Of a stretch of DNA of 64,000 bases, positions 41,347 through 55,641 are shown piece after piece. The position numbers and the translations under genes are program-made. Source of the stretch: Hansfordia pulvinata (taxonomy: Eukaryota > Ascomycota > Sordariomycetes > Xylariales); contig BJKQ01000017.1 in assembly GCA_006538405.1 (NCBI GenBank), positions 1 to 64,000 on the forward strand, in the 5' to 3' direction. Each line of letters begins with the position of its first letter. Position 1 is the stretch's first letter. The notes below the pieces were generated by a model. It did no database searches. It was not told the DNA's origin and saw only the letters and a list, made by a program, of their open reading frames with translations.

Positions 41347-42064
41347 TTAAAACGCACTCAGAGGAGTGAAGAACCACCGGTTCTTGCCGCTCGTGTATCT
41401 CTCCTCGAGGACCTTCTTGACGTTCTTCTTGGCCTCCTCGCGCTGGCTGACCTCCTTGAAGGTCTCGCCGGAGATGGTGTTCTTCAGGCCCTCGAGCTCC
41501 AGGGTGTAGCGGGTGGGCATGATGTGGTTGTAGTTGACGGCCTTGATGAAGGGCTTGATCTTGCTCCGCTTCTCCTGGCGGGTCTTGCTCATGCGGCGGG
41601 TGATCTTGGAGGGGTAGCGCTCGATGCCGGCGACCAGGGCGTGGCCGTAGGGGTGGACCTTGTTGCCGCTGTCGACGGGCTGGACGATGACGACCTGCGG
41701 GGATGTGTTAGAGGGCCAATGTTTGGTATGTTGCAATGGGAGCAGATGAGCGGACGAGCGGACAAGCGGGAGGACAAGCAGGGAGCCGACTTCGTCCTTG
41801 ACCGGCTGACGCATGAGGTTGCCCCTAAGCTGCAAGAAGTCCACCGCAAAATCCTCAAGAAATTCCCTGCTCTTTCAGACGTGCCGTTGATTGCCCTGCC
41901 GTTGTCTAGTCCTGCCGACTCGGTTCTCGCCGCTCGTGCGCTCATGGAATGCTTCCGGGCGAGCGTGCAACCACGCCGCGCCGTGCTGGCTGACGTACCT
42001 TCTTGCCGGCGTATCTGCCGCGGGTGATGATGGCCACACGGCCGACCTTGAGGAACTTGGTCAT
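41347..42064 (-). CDS. RPL27: 60S ribosomal protein L27 (eL27)
   Basis: Cytosolic large-subunit ribosomal protein. Start ATG is at 42062-42064. Exon 1 (41999-42064) encodes [20 protein letters not shown] plus two lysines, the conserved eL27 N-terminus with its KOW-type fold. A 304-nt intron (41695-41998, GTACGT...CAG) follows. Exon 2 (41347-41694) resumes [12 protein letters not shown], includes [12 protein letters not shown] and [11 protein letters not shown], and ends in [11 protein letters not shown] with TAA at 41347. The total of 137 residues fits the usual 136. A long first intron close to the start is common in fungal ribosomal protein genes. It lies head to head with NCE101. Identification is essentially certain. 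Confidence 0.98.
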
Positions 42065-42658
42065 TTTGTCGGGTTTGGCGCAAAAACCTCTTGTCGTCGG
42101 GGGGGAGGGTTGCTGGTCGGTGGTGGTGGTGGTGGGTTGAGGATTAGGCGTGCAGTCGTGTTTTCTTCCCTACCTTCTGGAACTCGCTTCACACGCTGGA
42201 AGGAAAAAAGTCGGGTAGCAGGCAAGAATGGCAGTGGCCCCGATGGGTGGGGGGGCTGCGCGCACGCACGCACGGGGCGGGCGGCCGGGCTGCACGAAAT
42301 GCGAAATTGTGCCGGGCGGCGTGAAAATTAAGCGAGCCAAGGGCTGGAAATATGATTGGCTGAGCGGTTTGCTGAGCCACTTGTGGCTGGAGACGTCTGT
42401 ACCCAGATATCTTCTCCCGAAAGGAAGCGCGCTTGTCTTGGACGGGTTAGTGCAAGCGTCTTGCGAGACCGTGACGACAGCAGGTAGCTAAAGATCGGCG
42501 GCCCAGCATGGCCCGAGCTTCATGAGGGCCAATTGGTCGAGGCAGAAACAGTGACACTGCCTGTAATCAGTCTCCAGCCTGCCGCCAGACGACCATCGCG
42601 AAGCCCCGATCCGAACCTCACGACGCGCCAGCTATCCTCCGAACAGCCCGCACTCATC
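42065..42658. promoter_or_regulatory. Bidirectional promoter region between RPL27 and NCE101
   Basis: 594 nt between the two divergent start codons. It should drive ribosomal protein L27 leftward and NCE101 rightward. It contains GGTGGT stretches and a CGCACGCACGCACG tract. No specific operator can be assigned. Confidence 0.55.
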
Positions 42659-42904
42659 ATGCCTCGCCCCACGTACATCATCTCGCGCATCGGCGACCCC
42701 ATTTTCGCCGTGTGCATTGGCCTGGGCGCGGCGGCAACGCGCATCAACCGCGAGGAGAAGGAGAGAGGGCGCACGTCGCAAGACATCACTCAGGCTCTGA
42801 AGAGGTAAAAACCCCGAGGCTGCGCAGGACAAGGCCCTGAATTCAAGTTCAAAGTAGCTGACACGTACAGATATGTCGGCCTCGGTGGGACGACCTCGTC
42901 GTAA
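42659..42904 (+). CDS. NCE101: Non-classical export protein Nce101-like small membrane protein
   Basis: A 59-residue protein related to yeast Nce101, a small single-pass membrane protein originally linked to export of proteins lacking signal peptides; its mechanism is unclear. Exon 1 (42659-42804) encodes MPRPTYIISRIGDPIFAVCI and then the family's highly conserved GAAATRINREEKE block. A 66-nt intron (42805-42870) has a GCTGAC branch site and ends CAG. Exon 2 (42871-42904) adds YVGLGGTTSS and TAA. The hydrophobic stretch near residues 13-28 is the membrane segment. Without the intron the frame stops at once in the TAA made by the donor site, which supports the splice model. Confidence 0.93.
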
Positions 42905-43018
42905 CCACCCAAACACTCACTTTCACCGCACCGCACGCGTCAGTGCTGAGTCTCGAGGTTTCGTTCACGTCCAAATACATACAAATCAGCCCTGGTTGCG
43001 CCACTCTACATAAGGACT

Positions 43019-43830
43019 CTACATCGAAAAAGCCGGCCCGTACTCCTTCTTCATCGCCTCCCGCACCATCTGCCCGCATAGCTTGGCTGTCGGGTTGGTG
43101 CCCACCGCCAACGCCCGCGCAATCTCGTTCCCGTACCTCCCCCCGAGGGCAAAGTCGCGCGACGCGGCCTCCTCAAAGTCCATCCTCGTCCAGCCCGCCT
43201 CCTCCCTCCCCGGAAGCGCCGCGAGCCGGGCCTCGTCCGAAGCCAGCAGGCGCTTCGCCGTCGTGTGGTAGATGGCGCCGCGCTGCGTGTGGGCCAGCGC
43301 CAGCGTCTTGCCGGCCTGGGGCGATATGGGCGCCGTGGCGGCCGGCGGCGTCAGGCAGCTGATGGCCTCGCCCAGGTCCGCGAGCACCGTGGCGCCGGCG
43401 GCGGACCTCTCCTCCTCGCCGGCCTCCGGCAGCAGGGTGCCGGCGCCGTCGCCGCGATCCCCGCCCACGAGCATCTGGTCTCCGTACAGCCTCCTCAGCG
43501 CCTGCGCCCGGTTGTTCCTGGCGCTGGCGTACTGCGGGAAGTCGGAGATGAGGTCTCCGAGGTCGGACACGCTTGCCTTGTAGGACTGGGACGCGTCCAC
43601 ACCGGTGGCGCGGGGTTTCAGGCCGGCGAGCTGCATCTCGAGCTGCTGTATGCTCATCACGATCTGCCGCTCCTTCTGGACCACGCGCTCGTAGACCGAG
43701 GCGTCCGTGACGAAAGGGTCCTTGGGCAGGGTTGGGTCGACGACGACGGCTGCCGCGGGTCGGACTCTGGGTCTCGGATCTTCTCGAGGACATTCAAGTC
43801 ATGGCGGCTCAGGGACGTTGCCGACGCCAT
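43019..43830 (-). CDS. Tetratricopeptide repeat protein 36 (TTC36)-like, with apparent frameshift
   Basis: Soluble TPR protein resembling TTC36. The start is ATG at 43828-43830. MASATSLSRHDLNVLEKIRD is followed by a one-base frame break at about 43757-43759 (in ...SDP|AAAVVVDPTLPKDPF). After it the frame runs to TAG at 43019 through a coiled VQKERQIVMSIQQLE segment, a TPR-like helix pair (ISDFPQYASARNNRAQALRR), and the family's terminal block with AHTQRGAIYHTTAKRL, MDFEEAASRDFALGG and EYGPAF. The restored length is about 270 residues with no intron. Low-complexity insertions rich in Gly, Glu and Ala separate the helices. It is divergently transcribed from the HPPD gene. In mice TTC36 is reported to protect HPPD from degradation, so the neighbourhood may be functional (inference). 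The break is probably a lost G/C in a GGG run. Confidence 0.86.
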
Positions 43831-46088
<2,258 letters not shown>

Positions 46089-47791
46089 GATGATTATGAG
46101 GGGGGGGAGAGAGACATACATAGACAGAGACGCAGACGCGGTGTACATACATGTCGTTCTCGCTTGGGCGGCCGCAGGCGCCTCTTTGCTTGCTATCGGG
46201 ACGTGGGAGTATGGAGTTGAACAGGCAGAACGGGAGCGGGAGGACAAGACTGGCCGGTGGTCCCAAATCCTCCGATATCCGAGTGCTCGTACAGTGGACG
46301 CTCGGCTTGTCGAGCACGGCTCGTAGGGATCTATTTCATCGTGTGTATGGTATGGCCATCCCTGCAGCCATTGATACGCGTACAAGTTCAGTTATCAATC
46401 CATTGCTTCTCGCTCTATGGACCGGATCTGATGAATCATCATGAGGGATGATACCAGGCTGCAACCTACGTGTAAAGTCAACCATCCGCGCGCGCCGTAC
46501 AGTCCGACAAGATACTCTATCACCTTCCGGGGCTTTATCACACAATTAGTAAGCGGGATTTTGCCGCGTGCCACCCATATCAGGGGATAAATCGAAAGAA
46601 GGTCCGCAGCTCGAGCAAGCACTCTGATACGGTATACCTGGCAAGCAAAGCACATGCCAGGTAGCTTGGGTTGAACTGATCCCTTACCAATGAATCTTGA
46701 GGGGTTTATCAGTATATCCGTAGGCCTCGTGCTGCCACGCGCGTGCCAGTCCACCCAGTTCATGTAACAATGGATGGATTGCCACTCAACCACGCCCATT
46801 GCCTCGCCTGTTCCCAGCTCGCGTGCACCTGCCAATGAAGCTAGTCGCAATCAGCATGTGCTCGTGGCAGGCCCGGGGTCTATCCCGTGGTCTCCGGGTT
46901 CTGCCCCCGATTCGGGAGTCGGGCCTTGTCGGCGAAGCCCCCCCCTCTTTAGAGACAGGCCGGGCAAGCTGGCCAGTGCTGTCTTTCGGAGGATCCCAAC
47001 GGTTAAAGAGAGAATCCCGGCTCGAGCATACACACGCGAGAGCAAACGACCCGATCATCTCACCGCGCCCGCGATCTGAGTCTCCTCATATCGGCTCGCC
47101 GCCCCAAAGCGTTCCTTCGGGCGGGCTCGGTCGGCGTGGAGCGGAGGTAGGCGCTCGCGCGGGCGAGGATCGCTCAGCCGCTGGTCAGTGGCCATGGTCA
47201 GACAGGGGTGGAAACGCGAGGGAGTAAGCGCGCCGACCGTGGCATGGGTCCTTTTCAGCTTGACGTGTGGTCTTCGCTGGAAGTTCGCCTCGTATCCGAC
47301 GACGACGACGATCGCGGGTGGCAATGGCCGCTTGGAATAGATGGCATGGGCTCTTCACACGCCCAAGCGACGTTGTCCAGGGTCGGTGGCGGCGGCCCTC
47401 AGACAATCGCATCGCAAAGAGTTTGCGGTCCTTCTTTTTTTTTTCTTGCTCCTGGACGGTCGTGAGGTCAAGTGAAGTTATTGCCCCATCCCCGCTCGGC
47501 GTTCTTCTGACATTGCCGGACTCTGCCTTATAAAGGTGCAAGCAAGCCCTTGAGCTGAGAGTTGAGAGACAGACCAGACACCTCAGCTCCCCTCAAGCTC
47601 CCAACACAGAGTTTGCCCGTAACCGTGACATCTTTTAGCACCACATCACGTCTGACTCTCGAGTCTTTTAGGTGTTTCTTTTTTTCTTTCCTGCCTGATA
47701 AGAAGAAAGAAAGAGAAGACAACGACTTTGAATGCTAAAGACCGCATCGTCATCCACCGAATCGCAGAAACCACCACCTAGTACCATCAAG
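46089..47791. other. Intergenic region
   Basis: About 1.7 kb. It should hold the HPPD 3' UTR and the promoter of the secreted-protein gene. A 151-codon open frame on the minus strand (46395-46850) matches nothing I recognise and has no clear coding character. Confidence 0.6.
47529..47534 (+). promoter_or_regulatory. TATA box of the small secreted protein gene
   Basis: A TATAAA element stands 263 nt before the chosen start codon, followed by a CT-rich leader. This is typical of regulated fungal promoters. Confidence 0.55.
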
Positions 47792-48299
47792 ATGAAGACC
47801 ACCATGTTCGCCAACCTCGCCCTGGCTCTCGCCTACGCCGGCGCCGTCGCGGCGTCCGTGGCCCCAGACACCGCTGCACAGGTGAGTACTAACGTCCCCC
47901 CTTGACTTCCCCCCTTTCCCTTCCCTTTCCCAACGAACCAACCAGAGGAATGCGCGTTGCTGATTATGTGTGTGTGTCTCTCTCTCTCAGGACCTCTCGG
48001 ACCGCCACGCCGTCAGCAACGAGGGCGGCAGGACGATCTACGTCATGGACGGTCGGATCCTGACCATCGAGAACAACGTGGTGACGAGCGACCGCGAGGT
48101 CAGCAGGCAGCGGACGGACCGGATGGAGAAGGCCCTCGAGAAGTCCGAGCCGTTCCCTCCTGGGGTCAGCCCGGTCCGCCGCGACGACAGCCCCACGGGC
48201 ACCCTCAACGTGCGCGCCGCCTGCGAGCACACGGCCTGCCCCTGCGCTTCGGGCTGCAGTTGCTACCAGACGAAGGACATTAGGGTGTGCGGCTACTAA
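47792..48299 (+). CDS. Small secreted cysteine-rich protein (candidate effector or processed peptide)
   Basis: Unrecognised 132-residue protein. Exon 1 (47792-47881) encodes a signal peptide: MKTT, then a hydrophobic core rich in Ala/Leu and an AVAAS-type cleavage site near residue 22. An intron with GTGAGT (47882-47990) ends in a (CT)n tract and CAG. Exon 2 (47991-48299) encodes a charged, cysteine-free middle part and then, after a dibasic VRR (possible Kex2-type site), a C-terminal stretch with six cysteines in about 23 residues (CEHTACPCASGCSCYQ...VCGY). This layout resembles a prepropeptide releasing a disulfide-rich peptide, or a fungal effector. An in-frame ATG at 47732 would add 20 polar residues ahead of the signal peptide; I prefer 47792. 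A poly-C tract starts 21 nt after the stop. Function unknown. Confidence 0.8.
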
Positions 48300-49168
48300 G
48301 GGGGAAAAGATATCAAGAGCCCCCCCCCCCCCCCCCCCCCCCCCCCGCTCTCCAATTCCGGAACACTCCGCAAGTCATTCTCCGAGAAGAGAATGGAAGA
48401 ATCAAGAATAGATTAGGTAGACAAGAGAACATAACTGGACTATAGTACCTAGTAAGGTCTAGGATATTAGACAGATACTCCACGGGCAAGACGAGGGCCG
48501 CTTGAAGTTGCAGGGTCCAGAAGCCTTAAGGGGGTGAGGGTTTTTTGACGACACTTTCACTCACGACCATATACCCGCGATCTGTATTGCTTTTCTTTTT
48601 GAGTAAATATTAATATACATAAAACATGCATAGAACGATTTCGGACTACATACCTCTGTCATGATGTGGGCCCTCTTGCACGGTGCAGGATAGAGGTTCA
48701 GAAAACTACCTGCGCAGCTGAACTTTGAAGGTGTTTGTAAGGGGGAGGGATTGGTGGCGAGGCCTATCGTCAGCTCTGTTGCAATCACGACCTTTATTCA
48801 CATGCATGTACCTATCAAGCCATCTAGCTACTGTGTTTACCACTTTGCCGGAGCCGTTCCCGGCGACTGTCTCAAAAGTTGATATTAATAGGCTTCAAGT
48901 CTTAAAATGGATCTTCAGCTGACAGCAACCTTGGCCGACGCGGGCCATGCTGCCAGCTGGGATCCTTTATCAGCGACTTGCCTTCCGGGACCCATAGAAA
49001 CCCTCGAATACGCAAAGTGGCGAGATTAACCCCTGTCCTTGGTTACCCTGCCCCCCCCCCCCCCTTTGAACCGAATGGACAGGCCCAGCCGCCTCGGACC
49101 CCGGAGCTATAGGAGTTGACCTTGCCCGGTCGCGGCGGAGCCAGAGACAAAGAAAGCATGGCAAGCAG
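48300..49168. other. Convergent intergenic region
   Basis: About 870 nt between the 3' ends of the secreted-protein gene and the phosphotransferase gene. It is less GC-rich than its surroundings and has no gene. Two poly-C tracts (48320, 49051) lie close to either gene end. Confidence 0.65.
48320..48346. repeat. Poly-C tract, 27 bases
   Basis: The longest homopolymer in the window, in the 3' UTR region of the secreted-protein gene. A 14-base poly-C tract lies at 49051-49064. Confidence 0.93.
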
Positions 49169-50501
49169 TCACGGGTGCGCCTCGGCGAACCGCTCCACCA
49201 CCGCGGCGAAGCACCCCGCGTCGCCCAGCTCGTACATCCTCATAGCGGACGCCAGCTGCCGCCGGGGGTCGTCCCGCAAGGCTCCCGAAAGCGACGCATC
49301 CGCGCCCTCCTCGGCGGCTTCTGCCCGCAGGACAGCGGCAATGTACCGCGCCTCGATGCCCTCTGGCCTCTGTGCGGCTCGGTCCGCGTGACCCACCTCC
49401 TCCTCCTCGTCCGGCGCACCTTTCATCAGCGGCGGGGTCCTCCGGAAGTTCAGCGGGAGCTCCGCGAACACCTCCCAGGGCAGGGCCTGCGCGGACTCCC
49501 AGTCGATCAGGCCGAGCGCGCCGTAGCCGTCGTCCACGACCACGTTGTGGTGGCCAAAGTCCCGGTGGCACAGCGGGAACGGCCCCGCGTCCCGGGCGGA
49601 CAGCCGGGGGGCGAGGTTCTTGATCGAGGCGCGGAAGCTGGCCAGCTTTGAAATCTGCTCATCTGCTTCTTCATCTTCGTACATCTCGCGCAGCTGCGCG
49701 TCCGTCAGCCCGAACCGGACGTTGTCCGCCCAGGCCCGGAAGAAGTCGGCGGCCGTGTCGAAGGGCCCGCCGATGCCCGGGATCGGCCCTTGCCGGCACG
49801 TGCCGTCCCCGTTCCGCGACAGGACGGTCCCGATCTGCGGCAGCCTCACCGCGCCCAGCTGGACCTGATTCATCATGACCTCGTTAGGGACCCGAGGAGG
49901 TGTGTTGAATGCATGCACACAAAGCTTTCCGTCTGCTCAGAAAAAAACTCACATGCAGCCGCGCCACGCCGCCGATGAACTTGTCCTCGAACTCCGGGGG
50001 GATGTCGACGCCCAGGTCCGCCGCGGCATTGCCCGGCAGGCAGTCCATGAGGAGGAAGGCCGAGCCCACCTCCGAGGCGCCGGCGCCCTCGTACGCGTGG
50101 GCCGCCGGGACGACGGGGAGCGCGGACGCCGCCGCCGCCTCGCGTATCAGGCACATGACCTCGAACTCGGGCCTGTCGTCGTGGGGTGGGCGGAGCGGCA
50201 GGCGCGCCACCCAGCGCGCCCCGTCCTCGAACTCGATCACCCGCACCAGGTGGTTCAGGCCGATGGTCGTCAGGTCGGAGAGGAAGCGGCAGCCGATGGT
50301 GCGGCGGCGGCGGCGGCTGCGCGGCGGCGGCAGCCCGCGCCCGCGCAGGTCCGACGCGTATCTCAGGAGGCCCGGCCAGTTCGTCGAGGCCAGGACCGCG
50401 TCCGCGCGCTCGCGTATCGACCCTTGCGAGGACGTGTAGTTCGTCCAGCGGTATCCGGAGAACGCGGCGGCGGGGGGGCGAGGATGGCTGGCTGGTGTCA
50501 T
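49169..50501 (-). CDS. Aminoglycoside phosphotransferase-fold (APH) kinase-like protein
   Basis: Member of the APH/choline-kinase-like small-molecule kinase superfamily, widespread in filamentous fungi and mostly of unknown substrate. Exon 1 (49953-50501) holds the N-lobe: FLSDLTTIGLNHLVRVIEFE and WVARLPL give the nucleotide loop and probable ATP-binding strand, and AFLLMDCLPG is the hinge. An 88-nt intron (49865-49952) follows. Exon 2 (49169-49864) holds the C-lobe with the catalytic LCHRDFGHHNVVV (His283-Arg-Asp285...Asn) and the metal-binding ALGLIDWE. The length is 414 residues from the ATG at 50501. An in-frame ATG at 50582 would add 27 residues; I chose the inner one because the added residues look like leader sequence. 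There is no antibiotic-resistance implication: fungal members are not established aminoglycoside kinases. Confidence 0.88.
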
Positions 50502-51475
50502 CGTGGTCTGGTCAGTGTTGAGGTTTAGGAGATGCGGTGCAACTACAAAGTAGTTCGATTCTGGAGGAACTGATGGTTCCAACCACAGAATACCTCGAGG
50601 CCAGAACAGCAGAAACCAAGACGACCAGGCGGCACGCGGGGGAGCTCAGGAGACCCAATCGGAGCCCCTGGCGAGGGAACGCGCCGCACACGGGCGACCA
50701 ACTGAGCTGCCTCTCGACCAACCAACTGCCAACCGGCCATTGGTTCCGGCGCGAGGGAACCAAGAATCTCCCATGTCCAAGCGCTGGATTTCATACCCCT
50801 CCCCCCCGCGTTTCCATCATTCTCAACAGCGGCGACATGGCGGCTGTATATATGGGCCCTTGGGTGTGCCAGCTGAAAGTATCGGAGCCTCACGATCGGC
50901 GGCGGGGTGGCCGATGGCAAACAGGCGGCGAGAGTCCGCATCCCTGCAAGGGCTAGCAGTATAATCTGTGGTCCCCGTCGTAGTCGAGTGGGACAGATGG
51001 CCGCCTGGACGGCGCGAGCCTCATCGTGACTCTGAAGGTGGCGCATCCGGGTCATCAGCACGCCTCCAATCCCGTTCAGCCCAGAGCTCCAACGGAGAGT
51101 TCGCAGACAGCACCGAGATACACAAACCGCAACGACTGGGCAATTCTCTATTCGTCTGCAACGCCTTGTAACCCGCTACTGGCCCCTCGCCCAAGAAAGC
51201 AAAAGACCCAATCTCCATGCTATGCTGTATAGTAATAATGTCTGCCGACTTAATCCAACGTGCGCTTTCTGCGCGGGGCGATCCCCACCCCCCCTCTCCC
51301 CCCCCCAGGTGGGCCGGCTTTGACCGCAAAAAATCGATATGCGAAATGCAAGAGACGGCGCGTGCCGCGTCGTCGGGTATATCCCCCGCTCTGCCCGGTC
51401 TCGTGAATGGACCGCTCTGCTTCCCCAGGGCGGACGGATCTGCTGTCCAGAAAAGCGAATCTGCCTCTGCCCCCG
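50502..51475. other. Intergenic region
   Basis: About 970 nt upstream of the APH-fold gene and downstream of SSL1. It should hold the promoter of the former and the terminator of the latter. Open frames here show no domain. Confidence 0.6.
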
Positions 51476-53028
51476 TCACCCGTCCACCTCTATGGTGGCC
51501 CCGTTGGCGTGACCATTCTCGCCGCCGCCGCCGTTCGCCTTGCCAGGCAGGCCGCGCGTGTCGCTTTGGCACCCGGGCAGTTGTGCAGGACCTCGTGGGC
51601 GAACAGGTCGCAGTCGATGCAGAAGTGGTGGCCGCACACCTCGCAGGCGTAGCGCCCGGACTCGCTGAGCCCCTTGGCCACGGGGCCGGCGGCGCGTCGG
51701 GCTTGCCGCTGCCGCCGCCGCCGCCGCCGCCGTTGCTCTTAGCGTTGCCACCGCCGGACTTGGACTTGTGAGGCGGCTCGGGGAAGGGGGCCTGGCAGGC
51801 GTAGCAGGCGCGGGAGCGGGCGGCGCGGGCCCACGAGACCTCGGCCCAGTTGCGCAGGGGGAAGAGGTGGTGGTAGGAGCGGGCCAGGTGGGTGGACAGG
51901 ATGAGGGTGAGGCCGCAGGCGGGGCACTCGGCGGGCAGGCGGCAGACGCGGGAGCCGCAGCGGGTGCAGGCGTAGCCCTCGCGGGTGGGGCGGTTGTGGC
52001 AGGCGCACAGGTAGATGGCGTCGCCGGCGGCGAGGGAGCGCGAGGGGAAGCCCATCATGAGCAGGCTGGCGGCGGTCGGGGCCTGGGTGGCGCGGGTGGC
52101 GGGCGGGGTGGTGACGTCGAGGAGCAGGTCGCGGAAGTGCTGCTCGTGCAGGGCGATGGTGTAGCCGGACGAGTCGCCGCCGTTGGTCTTGGAGACGAGC
52201 TCGTCGCAGATGGCGACCTGGGCGGCCAGGCCGACGACCGAGACGTGGATGCGGTCCTTGATGAGGGAGCGCAGCGTGTCGTGGATGTCGCCCGGGTCGC
52301 TGGACATGAGGGCGCCGTAGACGACGAGGACCTCGCGCGTGCCGTGGGAGGGGGTGTGGCTGGCGATGGGACGGAGGTGAGCACCTTGTGTGTTATATGT
52401 GAAGTACGGACAGAGCAGACAGAGCGGGCGAAAAGGGGGGACAAAAAAAGAGACATGAAATGGAAAAAAAAAAAACCTACAACAAGGCGCCTCGGCACAT
52501 CTCGAGGGCATTCTGCAGACTCGGGTTGCCCTGGGGCTCCTGCTTGGCCCACTCCTGCAGCTTCTCGAGGTGGTCCTGGGGGCTGCCGCTCATGTCGGAC
52601 AGGCGGACGGCGACGCCGTCGCGCATGCCGACGAGGGCGAGCTGGGAGATGGGGTTCTGCTCAAAGTACTCGCGGACAAAGTGCTGGGCGTAGGCGAGGG
52701 TCAGCTCGTAGCGGCTGGGCAGCAGGTCCTTCTCGAGCATGGCGAAGGACATGTCGAGGACGAGGACGAGGTGGCGGATGATGCCGCGCTGCAGCGGGGT
52801 CGTGTCCTTGAGCAGGCGGGCGCGCTTCTCGGCCTCGGCCAGGCCCTCGATGGCGCCGGCCAGCGTGCCGTCGTCGCCCTCGACCACGTTGTCCCACGAC
52901 CGCTGGATGTCCTCCCAGGCGGCCTTGCCGCCGGACCGCCCTCCCTTCTTGCCGCCCTTGCCCCGGCCCTGGCCGCGCAGCTCGTCGTCGGAGCCATCCT
53001 CGGCGTACTCGCCGTCCGAGTCGGCCAT
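51476..53028 (-). CDS. SSL1: TFIIH core subunit Ssl1/p44, with two apparent frameshifts
   Basis: Subunit of the TFIIH core, acting in RNA polymerase II initiation and nucleotide excision repair, where p44 stimulates the XPD/Rad3 helicase. Exon 1 (52481-53028) starts MADSDGEYAEDGSDDE and contains the start of the von Willebrand A-like domain (IRHLVLVLDMSFAMLEKDL...). A 121-nt intron (52360-52480, GTAGGT...CCAG) joins GALF to HTPSHGTREVLVVYGAL; the family continues across this point. The A domain continues with DPGDIHDTLRSLIKDRI and a zinc-finger block, CTRCGSRVCRLPAECPACGL. A Gly-rich insert follows. Two one-base gains, at 51682-51685 and 51571-51579, are needed to read the C-terminal C4/RING-like finger CEVCGHHFCIDCDLF...HNCPGC and the tail to TGA at 51476. 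The restored length is about 477 residues. Both breaks lie in GGGG/CCC runs and flank intact zinc ligands, so error is likelier than decay. Confidence 0.93.
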
Positions 53029-53871
53029 GGTACGGGGAGGAGGGGGTTGCTGGGTGCTTCGATTGGTGTCGGCTATGACGGGGGCATCTGACGGGTGCGG
53101 TCGTTGAGATGTGGTGGCGCCTTGGGAGCCGGGGAGCTGGCGGAGCTGGCGGAGCTTTCCGGTGGGCGATGGCAAGCAGCCGTAATGGGCGGACGGGTGT
53201 GGATTGAAGTGAGGTGTGGCAAGTCACGGGCGAGAGTGGGGAGGCGTGACAGTCGTCGAGATGCGAGGGCGTTTGGTGCGGGTGGGTGTGTTGAAGATGG
53301 GTTCGGGTTGCGTCGTCGACGCGAGTTGAGTCGACGGTCCAGTCAGCAAATGACGAAAGAAGCTGTGGTTGAATTGTGGGTTTCACTGTCTGTCGGTGGA
53401 CCTATCCATGTCAGTGGTCTTAGTGCTGAGGAGGCCTATCTCCAGCAGTCTAGCGCCCTGTATCTGCTTATCCGCCGCGACGATGCGCTGTAACGAGCGC
53501 TGTAGGGACTGTATGTACATCCTGCCACGACATTGTCACCTTTCCAGCGTCGGTAATATCAACTCGTTGAATCACATCTACCTCATGAACCAAGCCATTA
53601 TTTTTGTCCGTGGGATGGCATTGTACTCGTAGATTCGTTTTGAAACCTCCACGGGTCCTACAACATACCGTCGTATTTGTCAACACTTCCTTCATACGCG
53701 GCCACTACATCTGCCCTAATGCCTTCTCGAATGATCACCTTGACTGACATCTCACAGCAGGCACACTCGCAGCTCGCCATGGGAAAGATGTAATAATCAT
53801 AGTCTCGTCAATATCGATATGAAAGGGGTATCCTGCTCTACTCTCGCCCGCCCGCCATTCCCGGTGTCCAG
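53029..53871. other. Intergenic region between SSL1 and the sulfhydrylase gene
   Basis: About 840 nt. It should hold the SSL1 promoter and the sulfhydrylase terminator. No gene is seen. One TACTCGTA octamer lies at 53624. Confidence 0.65.

Positions 53872-55641
<1,770 letters not shown>

Noticed and set aside
46395..46850. A 151-codon minus-strand frame between HPPD and the secreted-protein gene
   Set aside because: No recognisable domain, signal peptide or supporting context.
47732..47791. Upstream in-frame ATG for the secreted protein
   Set aside because: It would put 20 polar residues ahead of a good signal peptide. The inner ATG gives a normal secreted protein.
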